NCBI GenBank assembly: GCA_947644365.1
Contig: CANRYZ010000001.1
Coordinates: 1-64,000 of the forward strand
Source: an uncultured Oscillibacter sp.
Lineage (GTDB): Bacteria > Bacillota > Clostridia > Oscillospirales > Oscillospiraceae
Direction of reading: 5' to 3'
Length of the DNA: 64,000 nt
The notes under the pieces were generated by a model, which saw only the letters and a list, made by a program, of their open reading frames with translations, had not been told where the DNA came from and made no database searches. Shown piece after piece: positions 16,713-25,284 of this stretch (the stretch's first letter is position 1; the number at the start of each line of letters is the position of its first letter). Position numbers and translations under genes: made by a program.

Positions 16713-17492
16713 CTATTTCTTTACCCCGCCGAAACGGCGGTCTCTGCTGTGATAGGCCGCGATCGCCCGGTCCAGCTCCGCCTCGTCAAAGTCCGGCCAG
16801 AGAGTATCCGTATAGTAAAACTCCGAATAGGCGCACTGCCACAGCAGGAAATTGCTCAGCCTCAGCTCCCCGCTGGGCCGGATGATCAGCTCCGGGTCCG
16901 GAATCCCGGCGGAGTCCAAATACCCGGAGAACGCCGTCTCGTCCAGCTCCTCCGGCCGCCGCTCCCCAGCGGCGCAGTCCGCGGCAAACCGCCGCGCCGC
17001 CCGCAGGATCTCATCCCGTCCTCCGTAGTTCAGGCAGACGTTGGCCTGAAAGTCGCCGGCGCTCAGGTGCTCGGTGATCTCGTCCGTCTCCTTGGCCAGC
17101 GCCCGCAGCTCCGGGGCGATGGGCGTCATGTCCCCGAAGAAGTGGAGGCGGATGTGGTCCCGCTCCATGGTGTCCACCGCCTCCAGGAGGTACTTTTTCA
17201 AGAGGGCCATAATGGCGGAGACCTCCGCCTCGGACCGCTTCCAGTTCTCCGTGGAAAAGGCGTACACCGTCAGGTACTTCACGCCGATATTCTTGCAGTA
17301 GGTGGCGATGCGGCGGAAGGTCTCCGCCCCCGCCTTGTGCCCCGCGGTACGGGGCAGGCCCCGCCTGGTGGCCCAGCGGCCATTGCCGTCCATGATGATC
17401 GCGATATGGCGGGGCGGCTGCGCCCCAGGGGCCATGGCCTCATTAGAGCGGGGCGGCGTAAGCCGCCCCGCCTGGTTGTTATTCTCCGCCAT
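16713..17492 (-). CDS. uppS: Undecaprenyl diphosphate synthase (isoprenyl transferase)
   Basis: This cis-prenyltransferase makes the C55 lipid carrier precursor for cell-wall synthesis. It has 259 residues. The signature IAIIMDGNGRWA holds the catalytic Asp; GHKAGAETFRRI and the C-terminal RPSGELRLSNFLLWQ block also match. There is a family-atypical N-terminal extension of about 28 residues before PRHIAIIMDG, so initiation at Met20 (MAPGAQPPRHIAII) is an alternative. The listed ATG overlaps the frr stop by 1 nt. Confidence 0.95.
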   Translation of the reverse strand: MAENNNQAGRLTPPRSNEAMAPGAQPPRHIAIIMDGNGRWATRRGLPRTAGHKAGAETFRRIATYCKNIGVKYLTVYAFSTENWKRSEAEVSAIMALLKKYLLEAVDTMERDHIRLHFFGDMTPIAPELRALAKETDEITEHLSAGDFQANVCLNYGGRDEILRAARRFAADCAAGERRPEELDETAFSGYLDSAGIPDPELIIRPSGELRLSNFLLWQCAYSEFYYTDTLWPDFDEAELDRAIAAYHSRDRRFGGVKK

Positions 17493-18049
17493 CAGACCGC
17501 CATCAGTTCCTTCTCTTTTTTCGCCAGCAGATCGTCCAGCGCCTTGCAGCTGTCGTCGGTGAGCTTCTGGAGGTCCTTCTCCACCATCTTCATCTCGTCC
17601 TCGGTGATCTCGGACTTCTTCTCCTGCTTCTTAAAATTATCCATGGCGTCCCGGCGGATGTTCCGCACCGCCACCTTGCCGCCCTCGGCGTACTTGCGGA
17701 TCTGCTTGACCAGCTCCTTGCGGCGCTCCTCCGTCAGCTGGGGGAACGCGAGACGGATAGCCTTGCCGTCGTTCTGGGGATTGATGCCCAGGTCGGAGTT
17801 CTGGATGGCCTTCTCAATGGCCTTCAGGGCGGAGCCGTCCCAGGGGGTGATGACCAGGGAACGGGGATCGGGAGAGGCGATGGCCGCAATCTGCTGAATG
17901 GGGGTGGGGGTGCCGTAGTAGTCCACCATAATGCGGTCCAGCACCGCGGCGTTGGCCCGGCCCGCCCGCACGGAGGCGAAATCCGCAGCCACGGAGTCGA
18001 TGCTCTTCTTCATTTTCTCCTCGTAAACTTTATACTCGTCTTTCAGCAT
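17492..18049 (-). CDS. frr: Ribosome recycling factor
   Basis: This 185-residue protein splits post-termination ribosomes together with EF-G. It has the expected length, the domain I helices and the conserved VRAGRANAAVLDRIMVDYYG segment near residues 27-46. The C-terminal three-helix arm is rich in Lys and Glu. It lies between pyrH and uppS as in most Firmicutes. Confidence 0.97.
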   Translation of the reverse strand: MLKDEYKVYEEKMKKSIDSVAADFASVRAGRANAAVLDRIMVDYYGTPTPIQQIAAIASPDPRSLVITPWDGSALKAIEKAIQNSDLGINPQNDGKAIRLAFPQLTEERRKELVKQIRKYAEGGKVAVRNIRRDAMDNFKKQEKKSEITEDEMKMVEKDLQKLTDDSCKALDDLLAKKEKELMAV

Positions 18050-18109
18050 GATGGGGTCCTTCCTTTCAATATAAAATCAATGTAAAAATATCGTGGAACG
18101 CGTCTGCGG

Positions 18110-18826
18110 TCATTCCTTGACGATGGTCCCAACCTTCTCGCCGCACAGCGCCCGGATGATGTTCCGGGGGTCCTTGAGGGCGAAGAGCAGCACGGGGATG
18201 TGGTTGTCCATGGACAGCGACGTGGCGGTGGTGTCCATCACCATCAGGTGCTGGGACAGCACGTCGTCATAGCTGATGGTGTCGTATTTCACGGCGGCGG
18301 GGTCCTTTACCGGGTCGGCGCTGTACACGCCGTCCACGTTCTTGGCAAGCAGGATCACGTCGGCCTCGATCTCCGCGGCCCGCAGCACGGCGGCGGTGTC
18401 CGTGGAGAAGTAGGGATTGCCGGTGCCCGCGCCGAAGATGACCACACGCCCCTTCTCCAGGTGCCGGATGGCCCGGGAGCGGATGTAGGGCTCCGCGATA
18501 GAACGCATCTCAATGGCGGTCTGCACCCGGACGGGAATGCCCTTCTGCTCGCACACGTCCGCCACGGCCAGGCAGTTCATGACGGTGGCCAGCATCCCCA
18601 TGTGGTCGGCACGGGTGCGCTCCATCTTGCCGCCGCTGTTCTTGGCGCCCCGCCAGAAGTTGCCGCCGCCCACCACCAGGCCCACCTGAACGCCCATGTC
18701 CAGGCACTCCTTGATGGTGTCGCAGACGCTGCCAATCATCTCAAAATCCAGGCCCGTACCCTTGCCGCCGGCCAGGGCCTCGCCGCTGATCTTCAACAGG
18801 ACGCGCCGGTAAACTGGTTTTGCCAT
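18110..18826 (-). CDS. pyrH: UMP kinase
   Basis: This enzyme phosphorylates UMP to UDP in pyrimidine synthesis. It has 238 residues, with [16 protein letters not shown] at the N-terminus, GGGNFWRG in the middle and the aspartokinase-fold [16 protein letters not shown] loop. The gene is the promoter-proximal member of the pyrH-frr-uppS-cdsA-dxr-rseP-GNAT-ispG run. The usual upstream genes rpsB and tsf are absent here; a divergent regulator takes their place. In the 249-bp upstream gap TTAAAAT is a possible -10 without a convincing -35. Confidence 0.97.
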   Translation of the reverse strand: MAKPVYRRVLLKISGEALAGGKGTGLDFEMIGSVCDTIKECLDMGVQVGLVVGGGNFWRGAKNSGGKMERTRADHMGMLATVMNCLAVADVCEQKGIPVRVQTAIEMRSIAEPYIRSRAIRHLEKGRVVIFGAGTGNPYFSTDTAAVLRAAEIEADVILLAKNVDGVYSADPVKDPAAVKYDTISYDDVLSQHLMVMDTTATSLSMDNHIPVLLFALKDPRNIIRALCGEKVGTIVKE

Positions 18827-19075
18827 AGTGAGCCCTCCATTTTCTCTTGTTGTGGTGCGGGAGTTATTTGGTCTATTTTAACTTATTTTTCCGCTTTTGC
18901 ATAGGGGGTAGACAAAGAATTTACAAATAAAATCCTGCGGTCTTCCAATCCTCCGTCTCCGCCCGGTTGAAAAATTTGTTCTGCCTTTCCGGTCCGCAAC
19001 CGATATTTGACGCCCGGGTGGTAGCCTTTTCCCGGGAAATGTGGTATTCTGAGCAGGAAAAGGAGGCGGCGCTCT

Positions 19076-20626
19076 ATGAGCTTAGGCGAGAAGATCGGTC
19101 AACACCGCAGGTCCCTGGGCATCTCCCAGGAGGAGCTGGGGGCGCGGCTGGGCGTCAGCCGCCAGGCGGTGAGCAAGTGGGAAACCAATGCCGCCACGCC
19201 GGACATGGCAAACCTCATCGCCCTGGCCAGAGAATTCGGCGTGTCCGTGGCGGAGCTGACGGAGACGCCGGAGCGGCCGAAAGAGGAGCGGCGTCCTCCT
19301 GAAAACCTGCGGCTGTTCCTCTTCCCCATTTTGATCGTACTGCTGACGCTGGCGCTGTTTGCCGCGGGAGGGATCTTACGTGCCAATTTTCAGCCGGACA
19401 CACCTCCTCCTGCCGCCCCGCCGCCGGAGGACACAGCTTTCTCTGATACAACTGTACCCACCCGCGCCCCGGCCACAGACTTCGCCCTGATCTGGACCAA
19501 CAGCGACGGATATAAAGAATTTTTAGAGCTGGGCGTCCAGGAAAATCTCTTCCCCTTCGGCACCTCCCTGGAGCTGACCGCGCCGGAGGAGGTCTGTGAT
19601 ACGGACTTCCGCGCAGCCACCGTTCACCGGGCGGACTGCGGCGCTCTTCTGGTAGAATACACCCATATTGAGGAGGACTCCACATGGGAGGCCGTCACCG
19701 GAATCTCCACCATCTCCTCCGGCATCCGCACGCCAAGAGGGATTTGCGCCGGCAGCACCAAAGCCGACGTAACGGCCGCCTACGGCGGCGAGCTGGTCTA
19801 CTGCCTGAAAGAACCGTACGGATACACCCTGGTCCCCCACGACTACTATTACATCTATCATCCCGAAGCATCCTATACGCTGGCGCTCTACATCTATATG
19901 CGGGACGGCCTGGTGGCGGGGCTGAAACTGGAGGATATGCTGGACGCGGGCAGCGATTTCCACGCCCCCGACAATATATCCCGCTTCCCCATGAAAGACG
20001 GCGAACCGGACTTCTCCCTCCGGGAGGAGCCGGAGCGAGAGGAGCTCAACGATACACAAAGAGTATACATCGCCTTTAACCAGCTGGCGGCCAACAACAA
20101 CCTCACCGCCGAGGAACAGTACGCCTGCCGCCGGGACATCTTCACCCTCCTGCCGGATATGGACTGGACGGAGCTGGGGCGGATGGGCACGTCGGAGTAT
20201 CCCGAGGACACCATTTTTGCCCTGATGGATTGGCTCTCCCGGCAGGATACCTATACAGAATCCGAGATATTCTGGATTCAAACAGGTTCTACGGCCAAGG
20301 GAATCGACGGCGCCTACGCGGAATCCTATGACTACGTTCTCTCCCGCGCCTTTTTCTATAACCCCGCCGCCTTTGTCCGCAATCTGACCAAAGACGGCGG
20401 CGAGGACGAAACCTGGCGGTTCCACGCCGCCTTCGGCGCGGCGTTTGACGGCGTCTGGCATCCCCCAGAGTTGGCCGCCGCCCGGAAAACTCTCAACGAC
20501 ACGCTCTCCAGCGGGATATTTACCGAGGAGGAATCCGGCTGGTGCCGCCTGATGCTGCTGTATCTGGACGCGGCGGAGCGGGAGGACTTCGAGGGTCTTC
20601 CCCACTCCCCCTCGGAGCTGCCATAG
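19076..20626 (+). CDS. Membrane-spanning XRE regulator with large extracytoplasmic domain
   Basis: The 516-residue protein has three parts. Residues 1-65 are a Cro/C1-type HTH (LGISQEELGARLGVSRQAVS, then KWETNAATPDMANL). Residues 79-101 are one membrane helix (LRLFLFPILIVLLTLALFAAG). A Pro-rich linker follows, then an outside domain of about 390 residues with no recognised fold. It could be a one-component sensor that reads an external signal, or a membrane-anchored regulator released by proteolysis. RBS AAGGAGG precedes the ATG. It is divergent from pyrH and convergent with the SLH-GH25 gene, and no partner gene is evident. Confidence 0.75.
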   Translation: MSLGEKIGQHRRSLGISQEELGARLGVSRQAVSKWETNAATPDMANLIALAREFGVSVAELTETPERPKEERRPPENLRLFLFPILIVLLTLALFAAGGILRANFQPDTPPPAAPPPEDTAFSDTTVPTRAPATDFALIWTNSDGYKEFLELGVQENLFPFGTSLELTAPEEVCDTDFRAATVHRADCGALLVEYTHIEEDSTWEAVTGISTISSGIRTPRGICAGSTKADVTAAYGGELVYCLKEPYGYTLVPHDYYYIYHPEASYTLALYIYMRDGLVAGLKLEDMLDAGSDFHAPDNISRFPMKDGEPDFSLREEPEREELNDTQRVYIAFNQLAANNNLTAEEQYACRRDIFTLLPDMDWTELGRMGTSEYPEDTIFALMDWLSRQDTYTESEIFWIQTGSTAKGIDGAYAESYDYVLSRAFFYNPAAFVRNLTKDGGEDETWRFHAAFGAAFDGVWHPPELAAARKTLNDTLSSGIFTEEESGWCRLMLLYLDAAEREDFEGLPHSPSELP

Positions 20627-20674
20627 AAAGCCGTCCCGCGGACACACCGAGGAGAACATGCGATCCTGACAGCA

Positions 20675-20712
20675 AAAGAGACGGCAGGCCGTCGGCCTGC
20701 CGCCTCTTCTCT
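20675..20712. terminator. Terminator between XRE regulator and SLH-GH25 gene
   Basis: A strong stem, cggcaggcc-gtc-ggcctgccg with an outer aagag/ctctt extension, lies between two converging genes. The T tract is better on the minus strand (CTCTTTTGC). Confidence 0.8.
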
Positions 20713-20725
20713 ATACCAGTGCCAT

Positions 20726-22396
20726 TTACCAGGGAATAAACTGGAGGTTGGCGTCCACCCGGCCGCCGATCCCGGCAACGGAACAGCTGCTGGTGTACTG
20801 CCAGTAATCCATCTGGTAGCGGATGGTGGGATAGAGCTTCTCCGAGGTGTCGCTCTTGTACTCCGGATACCAGCTGAGATACGGGGCGATGGCCCCCTGG
20901 TCATACTTGATGTAGCTGACGTACGTGCCCGCGTAAATCATGGGGGTGTAGCCCGCCTCCTGAATCCGCTTGCAGAAGGCAACGGCGCAGGCAGTCGCCA
21001 TCTCCGGCGTGGTGCCGTAGACCCGGTAGGTGGAGTTGTGCATCTCCCAGTCGTAAGCCACAGGGCCGTTGATCTCGTGGTCCCGCAGAAGCTCGATGAC
21101 GAAGTCCGCCTCCTCGATGGCCTCCTCCACGGTGATGGCCTGGGCGAAGAAGTACACGCCGGTCTCAATACCCGCCGCCATGGCGCCCTCGATGTTCTGG
21201 GCGTAATAGGCGTCGGCATTGATGCCTCCGGTGGAGTAGCCCCGCAGGCCGATGCGCACCATGGCGAACTCCACGCCGTCGGCGGCCGCGGCCTCCCAGT
21301 CGATGGTCTCGTTCTCGCTGGCCCGGTTCTGATAGGCGGACACGTCGATGCCGAACCGGGTGCGGAAGCGGTTGCCGGTGTAGATGAGGCGGTCGCCGGT
21401 GTCGTTCCACATAAAGTCCCCCTCGTAGAGCTGGATGGGCTCCGCGTCGGCGTAGACGGGAATGGTCCGCTTGTCGTACTCAAACGTCTCTCCGGTAGTA
21501 ACGCCGGGGGTGTAAACCTCGCTGGGCTGGATGCCGGGGCCCGCCGGTACGGGCGGCAGATCCGGCGTCTGGCCGGGCTGGAAGGGGTCCGTGGGCACCA
21601 CCTGGAAGGTCGTGGGCTCCACGCCGCTGAAATTCCGGATGGTCCCCTGGATGATCACATTATTCAGCGTCACGGGGCCGGAGACGCCGGGGGCCAGAAT
21701 CAGGTCTCCGGCGATGGTCATATCCGACAGGGACGCGCCGCCCTCGGCGTTGATCATCAGCGTGCCGGCCACATCGCTGGAGTAGCTCGACGTCTCCTGC
21801 ACCAGAACCTGGATCATATTGTTGAGAATGTTGACAATCTCCGCCCGGGTAATGGGGTCCAGAGGGCGGAAATTTCCATCCTGGCTGTCGGTGATATATC
21901 CCCGGGCCGTCATCTCCGCCACCGGCCCCCAGGCGTACTCCGCGAACCGCTCCGCGTCCAGATAGGGCAGGCTCACGGTGGCGGCGTCCACGCCGAAGGC
22001 CCGGGCGATCATGGTCACCGCCTGCTGGCGGGTGATGGTGTCCGACGGCAGCGCCCTGCCGTTGTTGCCCAGGTAGATCCCGGCGGCATTGAGCTTGAGG
22101 ATCGCCGGCTCCCAGTAGGTGCCCGCCGTGTCGGAGAACGTCTCCGCCGGAGCCTGGACCTGGAATTTTAAAAAGCGGTCCAGAATGCCGGCAAAGGCCC
22201 CCCGGGTGATGGAGTTGTCGGGACGGAAGGTGCCGTCCTCGTACCCCTGGATGATCTGGTACTCCTCGCTCCACTTGGCGATGGCTCCGGCGGCCCAGTG
22301 AGTCCCGGTGTCAACAAAGGCGGCGGAGACCGTGGTCATGGCCAGCGTCCCCGCCAGCGCCGCGGCCAGGAGGCGTTTTGGCAGTCGAATGTGCAT
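20726..22396 (-). CDS. SLH-domain protein with C-terminal GH25 lysozyme
   Basis: This 556-residue secreted wall protein has a signal peptide (1-25, cut near VSA-AF), then three S-layer homology repeats (about 26-70, 86-130 and 146-190, each with an ITRGAF/ITRQQA/ITRAEI box). A short beta-rich segment of hydrophobic repeats follows (205-262), then a Pro-rich linker, then a glycoside hydrolase 25 domain (349-556). The catalytic region is intact: FGIDVSAYQ with D351 and the AYDWEMH motif with D449 and E451. It should bind secondary wall polymer through SLH and cut the N-acetylmuramoyl glycan strand. RBS GGGAGGAA precedes the ATG. It may act in wall turnover rather than attack. Confidence 0.9.
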   Translation of the reverse strand: MHIRLPKRLLAAALAGTLAMTTVSAAFVDTGTHWAAGAIAKWSEEYQIIQGYEDGTFRPDNSITRGAFAGILDRFLKFQVQAPAETFSDTAGTYWEPAILKLNAAGIYLGNNGRALPSDTITRQQAVTMIARAFGVDAATVSLPYLDAERFAEYAWGPVAEMTARGYITDSQDGNFRPLDPITRAEIVNILNNMIQVLVQETSSYSSDVAGTLMINAEGGASLSDMTIAGDLILAPGVSGPVTLNNVIIQGTIRNFSGVEPTTFQVVPTDPFQPGQTPDLPPVPAGPGIQPSEVYTPGVTTGETFEYDKRTIPVYADAEPIQLYEGDFMWNDTGDRLIYTGNRFRTRFGIDVSAYQNRASENETIDWEAAAADGVEFAMVRIGLRGYSTGGINADAYYAQNIEGAMAAGIETGVYFFAQAITVEEAIEEADFVIELLRDHEINGPVAYDWEMHNSTYRVYGTTPEMATACAVAFCKRIQEAGYTPMIYAGTYVSYIKYDQGAIAPYLSWYPEYKSDTSEKLYPTIRYQMDYWQYTSSCSVAGIGGRVDANLQFIPW

Positions 22397-22433
22397 GGCG
22401 GCAGTTCCTCCCTGTCGAAATTTGTCGGCACAA

Positions 22434-22475
22434 AATGAAAAAAACGCCGCGGCTCCGGAAAGAGCCGCGGTGTTA
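22434..22475 (-). terminator. Terminator of the 23338-22571 gene
   Basis: On the minus strand, the stem ACCGCGGCTC / GAGCCGCGGC is followed by GTTTTTTTC, about 95 bp past the stop codon. Confidence 0.85.
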
Positions 22476-22570
22476 TGTCACCTTATGGCGCCGTCTTTCC
22501 ATTATACCGGAAAAAATGCGCAGGGTCAATATCTCTTTCCGGTTTGCCAGAAAATGCCGGTTTAACCGGA

Positions 22571-23338
22571 TCAATACGTGGTGAACAGGGCGTCCAGGCA
22601 GGCGAACCGCCGGGGGCCGTCTGCGCCGGAGACGGGGTCGTGGATCACGTCGCAGACGATCACCGGCTCCGCTCCCTCCAGCAGCGATTCCACCCGGGCC
22701 AGAAAGGCGGCAATCTCCGCCTCGTCCGCATCGCCCTCCTGCGCCTCGCCCTCTCCCGCCGGGAAGAAGATCCGCTCCCGGAGATGGTCCAAAACCGCCC
22801 CGTCCTCCCCCAGGAAGAACTGGGCCAGCTGGAAATCCCCCCGGCCCGAGGCGGTATAGGGGGCGTACCACAGGAGATAGTCCGCCCCCTCCTCTTTTTT
22901 CAGGTACAGCTCTCCCCACTGACTGTGCTCCGCGCCGCAGGCAAAGCTGTAGATGGGCAAAACCTCTCCGCCCTCCCCCGCCCGCAGCACCGTGACCTGG
23001 GCGCTGGTAAAGCTGCCGCCGTCCAGGGCGCCGCCGTGGAGCGGCGCGGGCTCTCCCGTCCGGCCGCTCTCCACCGTCAGCACCAGGAGCTCCTCCACGC
23101 CGTCGTGAGTCAGGTCCGTGTAGACGGCGGAGCTGCTAGCCTCGCTGTAGTGGTCCATGAAATATGTACGCAGAATCTGCCGGGCCTCGTCCGCATCTGG
23201 CGCCGAGGCCATGGGGGGCTTTGGCAGGTGGTCCTCCGCGATGCTCTGGAACCGGCCGCCCTCCCACCGGGCCAGCCCCAGCGCCAGCGCCGCGGCCAGA
23301 AAAAGCCCCATCACACTCAGGGCGTGCCGTCTGTCCAT
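22571..23338 (-). CDS. Membrane-anchored extracytoplasmic protein, unknown
   Basis: The 255-residue protein has an N-terminal hydrophobic helix (ALSVMGLFLAAALALGLA) that may be an uncleaved anchor or signal peptide. The outside domain contains VYTDLTHDGVEELLVLTV, a pattern seen in VCBS/FG-GAP-like or calcium-binding repeats of Gram-positive surface proteins. I do not recognise the whole family. It follows the FtsW-like gene by 98 bp on the same strand, but TATAAT near 23367 hints at its own promoter. It ends at a good terminator. Confidence 0.6.
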   Translation of the reverse strand: MDRRHALSVMGLFLAAALALGLARWEGGRFQSIAEDHLPKPPMASAPDADEARQILRTYFMDHYSEASSSAVYTDLTHDGVEELLVLTVESGRTGEPAPLHGGALDGGSFTSAQVTVLRAGEGGEVLPIYSFACGAEHSQWGELYLKKEEGADYLLWYAPYTASGRGDFQLAQFFLGEDGAVLDHLRERIFFPAGEGEAQEGDADEAEIAAFLARVESLLEGAEPVIVCDVIHDPVSGADGPRRFACLDALFTTY

Positions 23339-23436
23339 TCCATCATCCTCTGTCTATATTCTCTCTGATTATAAAGACGCTCGGAGGCACCGTTTTGTTT
23401 CATGATTTTTCCAACTTTGGAAAAATTCACAAAATT

Positions 23437-24813
23437 TTATTCTTCTTTTGTGGAAACAACCGATATTTTCACCCGCCAGGGAAATACAGAACGCCGCTTT
23501 CCTGTTGGCGGCTCATCCCGCAGGACGCTGCCGCCCCGGAACACGGACAGGGCCAGGCCGATGAGGGCCATGTCGATTACCGTGTGGAGATTTCCCGACA
23601 CCAGGGGCAGATGGGCGACAAAAAACACAAATCCAAGATTCAGCGCGGCGCTGAACAGCGTCTCCAGTCCCAGGCTCAGCACCACGGCCAGCGCCGTCAG
23701 GCGGCCCACCTGATGTTTCTGCCGCAGGCAGCGGACCAGGAGCCAGACCAGCAGCGCGGTGATGGCCGCCATCAGCAGGAGATAGGCCAGCCACCCGAAT
23801 TCCACCAGCAGCGACAGCGGTATGAACTCCTGGTCTATGCGAAACTCCGTATAGCCCCTCTCTCCGCCAAACAGGCCGCCATACATTCTGCCGCCAAAGC
23901 CAATACCGGCCGCAAAAGAGCCGCTCCTCTCCCGGACCAGCGGGACATCCTCCAAGTACCTCTTCATGATCCAGCCCGCGTACCCGGCGCCCTTTGGGTC
24001 CAGCTCCGGATGGAGCGCGAGACGCAGCCTCATGACAAAGCTCTCTCCATATCCCATTCCAAAGAAGAGAGCCGGCATCCCCACAGCCAAGACCAACGCG
24101 GTCCCGGCAAATTTCCACCGGCCGGGGCCAAACCATCCCATCCAGACTGCGCACAGCAGCAGAACCAGGCCGCACACCAGCAGAATAAACAGCCCAAACA
24201 TAAAAGAAGCCAGCATCGCAATCACCGCCAGTGGAATCCCTCCGGCCACGGCCAGGGCGAAGTTTCGCCATCCGGTTCCCCGGCAGCTGTACAGCCAGAG
24301 CGCGTATACTGCCGGATAGAGCAGAATGACATACCGTATGTAATAAGCCGTATAATAATTCACATGGGGCAGCAGGCACAGGGCCAGCACCCCCGCCGCC
24401 AGCGCCCCGACATAGATGGCCCTGGGACGGCGGGCCAGAGAGGATACGTCCAGAAAATACATCCCCAGCAGGGCCGCCGTTCCCAGCGCCAGCGCCAGAA
24501 CCGTCATCACAAAGCTGGAACAGGCAAACCCCACCCGCAAAAACGCCCCCAGGCAGGCTAAGGCGATGGTCATTCCCAGCAGTCCCCACTGGGGCCGGGG
24601 CCGGTGGAGCCGGTCCAGCTCCGTGCCCACGGAAACCGGGTCCCCCATCTCCTCCACCGCCAGACGCTCCGGGTCCTCCCGGCCCTCCGCCGCGAAAGCG
24701 TCCCGCTGGTCCTCCAGGTGGCGGCGGAGCTCCAGGGACACCACGGGCCGGGCCCGCCTCCAGCGAATCTGCGCCTCCACCGTCTCAATATACCCTTGAA
24801 TGGTCTCAGGCAA
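23437..24813 (-). CDS. FtsW/RodA/SpoVE-like membrane protein with cytoplasmic prefix domain
   Basis: The 458-residue protein starts with a soluble helical domain (1-75, with LELRRHLEDQRDAFAAEG and VEEMGDPVSVGTELD) of the HAAS/permease-prefix type. About ten membrane helices of SEDS (FtsW/RodA) character follow. The extracellular loop before the late helices has GYTEFRIDQEFIPLSLLVEF, matching the region holding the essential Asp of RodA. The HLPLVSGNLHTVIDMALIG stretch matches the family's last conserved block. SEDS proteins polymerise lipid II glycan; this atypical, PadR-controlled version may act in a stress or developmental state. It overlaps padR by 8 nt. Lack of an adjacent PBP makes activity uncertain. 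Confidence 0.75.
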   Translation of the reverse strand: MPETIQGYIETVEAQIRWRRARPVVSLELRRHLEDQRDAFAAEGREDPERLAVEEMGDPVSVGTELDRLHRPRPQWGLLGMTIALACLGAFLRVGFACSSFVMTVLALALGTAALLGMYFLDVSSLARRPRAIYVGALAAGVLALCLLPHVNYYTAYYIRYVILLYPAVYALWLYSCRGTGWRNFALAVAGGIPLAVIAMLASFMFGLFILLVCGLVLLLCAVWMGWFGPGRWKFAGTALVLAVGMPALFFGMGYGESFVMRLRLALHPELDPKGAGYAGWIMKRYLEDVPLVRERSGSFAAGIGFGGRMYGGLFGGERGYTEFRIDQEFIPLSLLVEFGWLAYLLLMAAITALLVWLLVRCLRQKHQVGRLTALAVVLSLGLETLFSAALNLGFVFFVAHLPLVSGNLHTVIDMALIGLALSVFRGGSVLRDEPPTGKRRSVFPWRVKISVVSTKEE

Positions 24814-25147
24814 GGCAGGCGCCCCCCTCCAGGACCCGGCCCACGGCCCGGGCGTAGTCGTTCCACGCCGCCTCCTTCTCCCGCAGGGCCGCGCCGCCCC
24901 GCTTCGTCAGGCGGTAGTACCGCCGGGGCTTCCCGGCGGCGGCCTCTCCCTCGTAGGCGGTCACCAGCCCTTTCTCCTCCAGGCCGTGGAGCAGGGGGTA
25001 CAGCGTTCCGGCTTTCAAATGAAAGGTGTCGTCGGAGCGGCGGCGCAGCTCCTCGATCATCTGGTAGCCGTACTTATCCCCGTCCTCCAGCAGTTTCAGC
25101 ACCAGCATGGCCATGCTGCCGCTGACCAGGCTCTTGTCCAATTCCAT
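24806..25147 (-). CDS. PadR-family transcriptional regulator (second copy)
   Basis: The 113-residue winged-helix protein begins LVSGSMAMLVLKLL, then YGYQMIEELRRRSD, then the recognition helix KAGTLYPLLHGLEEKG and wing PRRYYRLTKRG. It lacks an extended C-terminal dimerisation domain beyond one helix. AAAGGAGGAG precedes the ATG. It is first in an operon with the prefix-SEDS membrane protein and is probably autoregulated by the palindromes over its promoter at 25163-25213. Confidence 0.92.
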   Translation of the reverse strand: MELDKSLVSGSMAMLVLKLLEDGDKYGYQMIEELRRRSDDTFHLKAGTLYPLLHGLEEKGLVTAYEGEAAAGKPRRYYRLTKRGGAALREKEAAWNDYARAVGRVLEGGACLA

Positions 25148-25162
25148 TCTGTCTCCTCCTTT

Positions 25163-25213
25163 TATATCGGCCGTCTATATATTCAGTATATATTGGTAAC
25201 CGATATATGTCAA
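25163..25213 (-). promoter_or_regulatory. Promoter and palindromic operator of the second PadR operon
   Basis: On the minus strand: -35 TTGACA (25208-25213), 17-bp spacer, -10 TATACT (25185-25190). Arms tatatcgg (25163-25170) and ccgatata (25200-25207) bracket the -10. A second palindrome, tatata-ttcag-tatata (25176-25192), lies over it. This is a plausible repressor-binding layout. Confidence 0.75.
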
Positions 25214-25250
25214 GGAAAAAGATGGAGGGAATCCAAGGATTCCCTCCACC
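25214..25250 (-). terminator. Terminator of the MerR gene
   Basis: On the minus strand, ggagggaatcc / ggattccctcc forms the stem and is followed by TTTTTCC. It directly precedes the PadR -35. Confidence 0.8.
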
Positions 25251-25284
25251 TCTGTTCCGCTTTGCGGGTCAGATGCCGCTGCCT

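Noticed and set aside
18827..19075. Expected rpsB-tsf genes upstream of pyrH
   Set aside because: No ribosomal protein S2 or EF-Ts sequence is present; a divergent XRE regulator occupies the site. This is a local gene-order difference and not a deletion that I can demonstrate.
23406..23425. tttttccaa-ct-ttggaaaaa palindrome after the prefix-SEDS gene
   Set aside because: It could be a weak terminator or an operator, but the stem is A/T-rich and there is no second copy or clear promoter association, so it is not listed as a feature.
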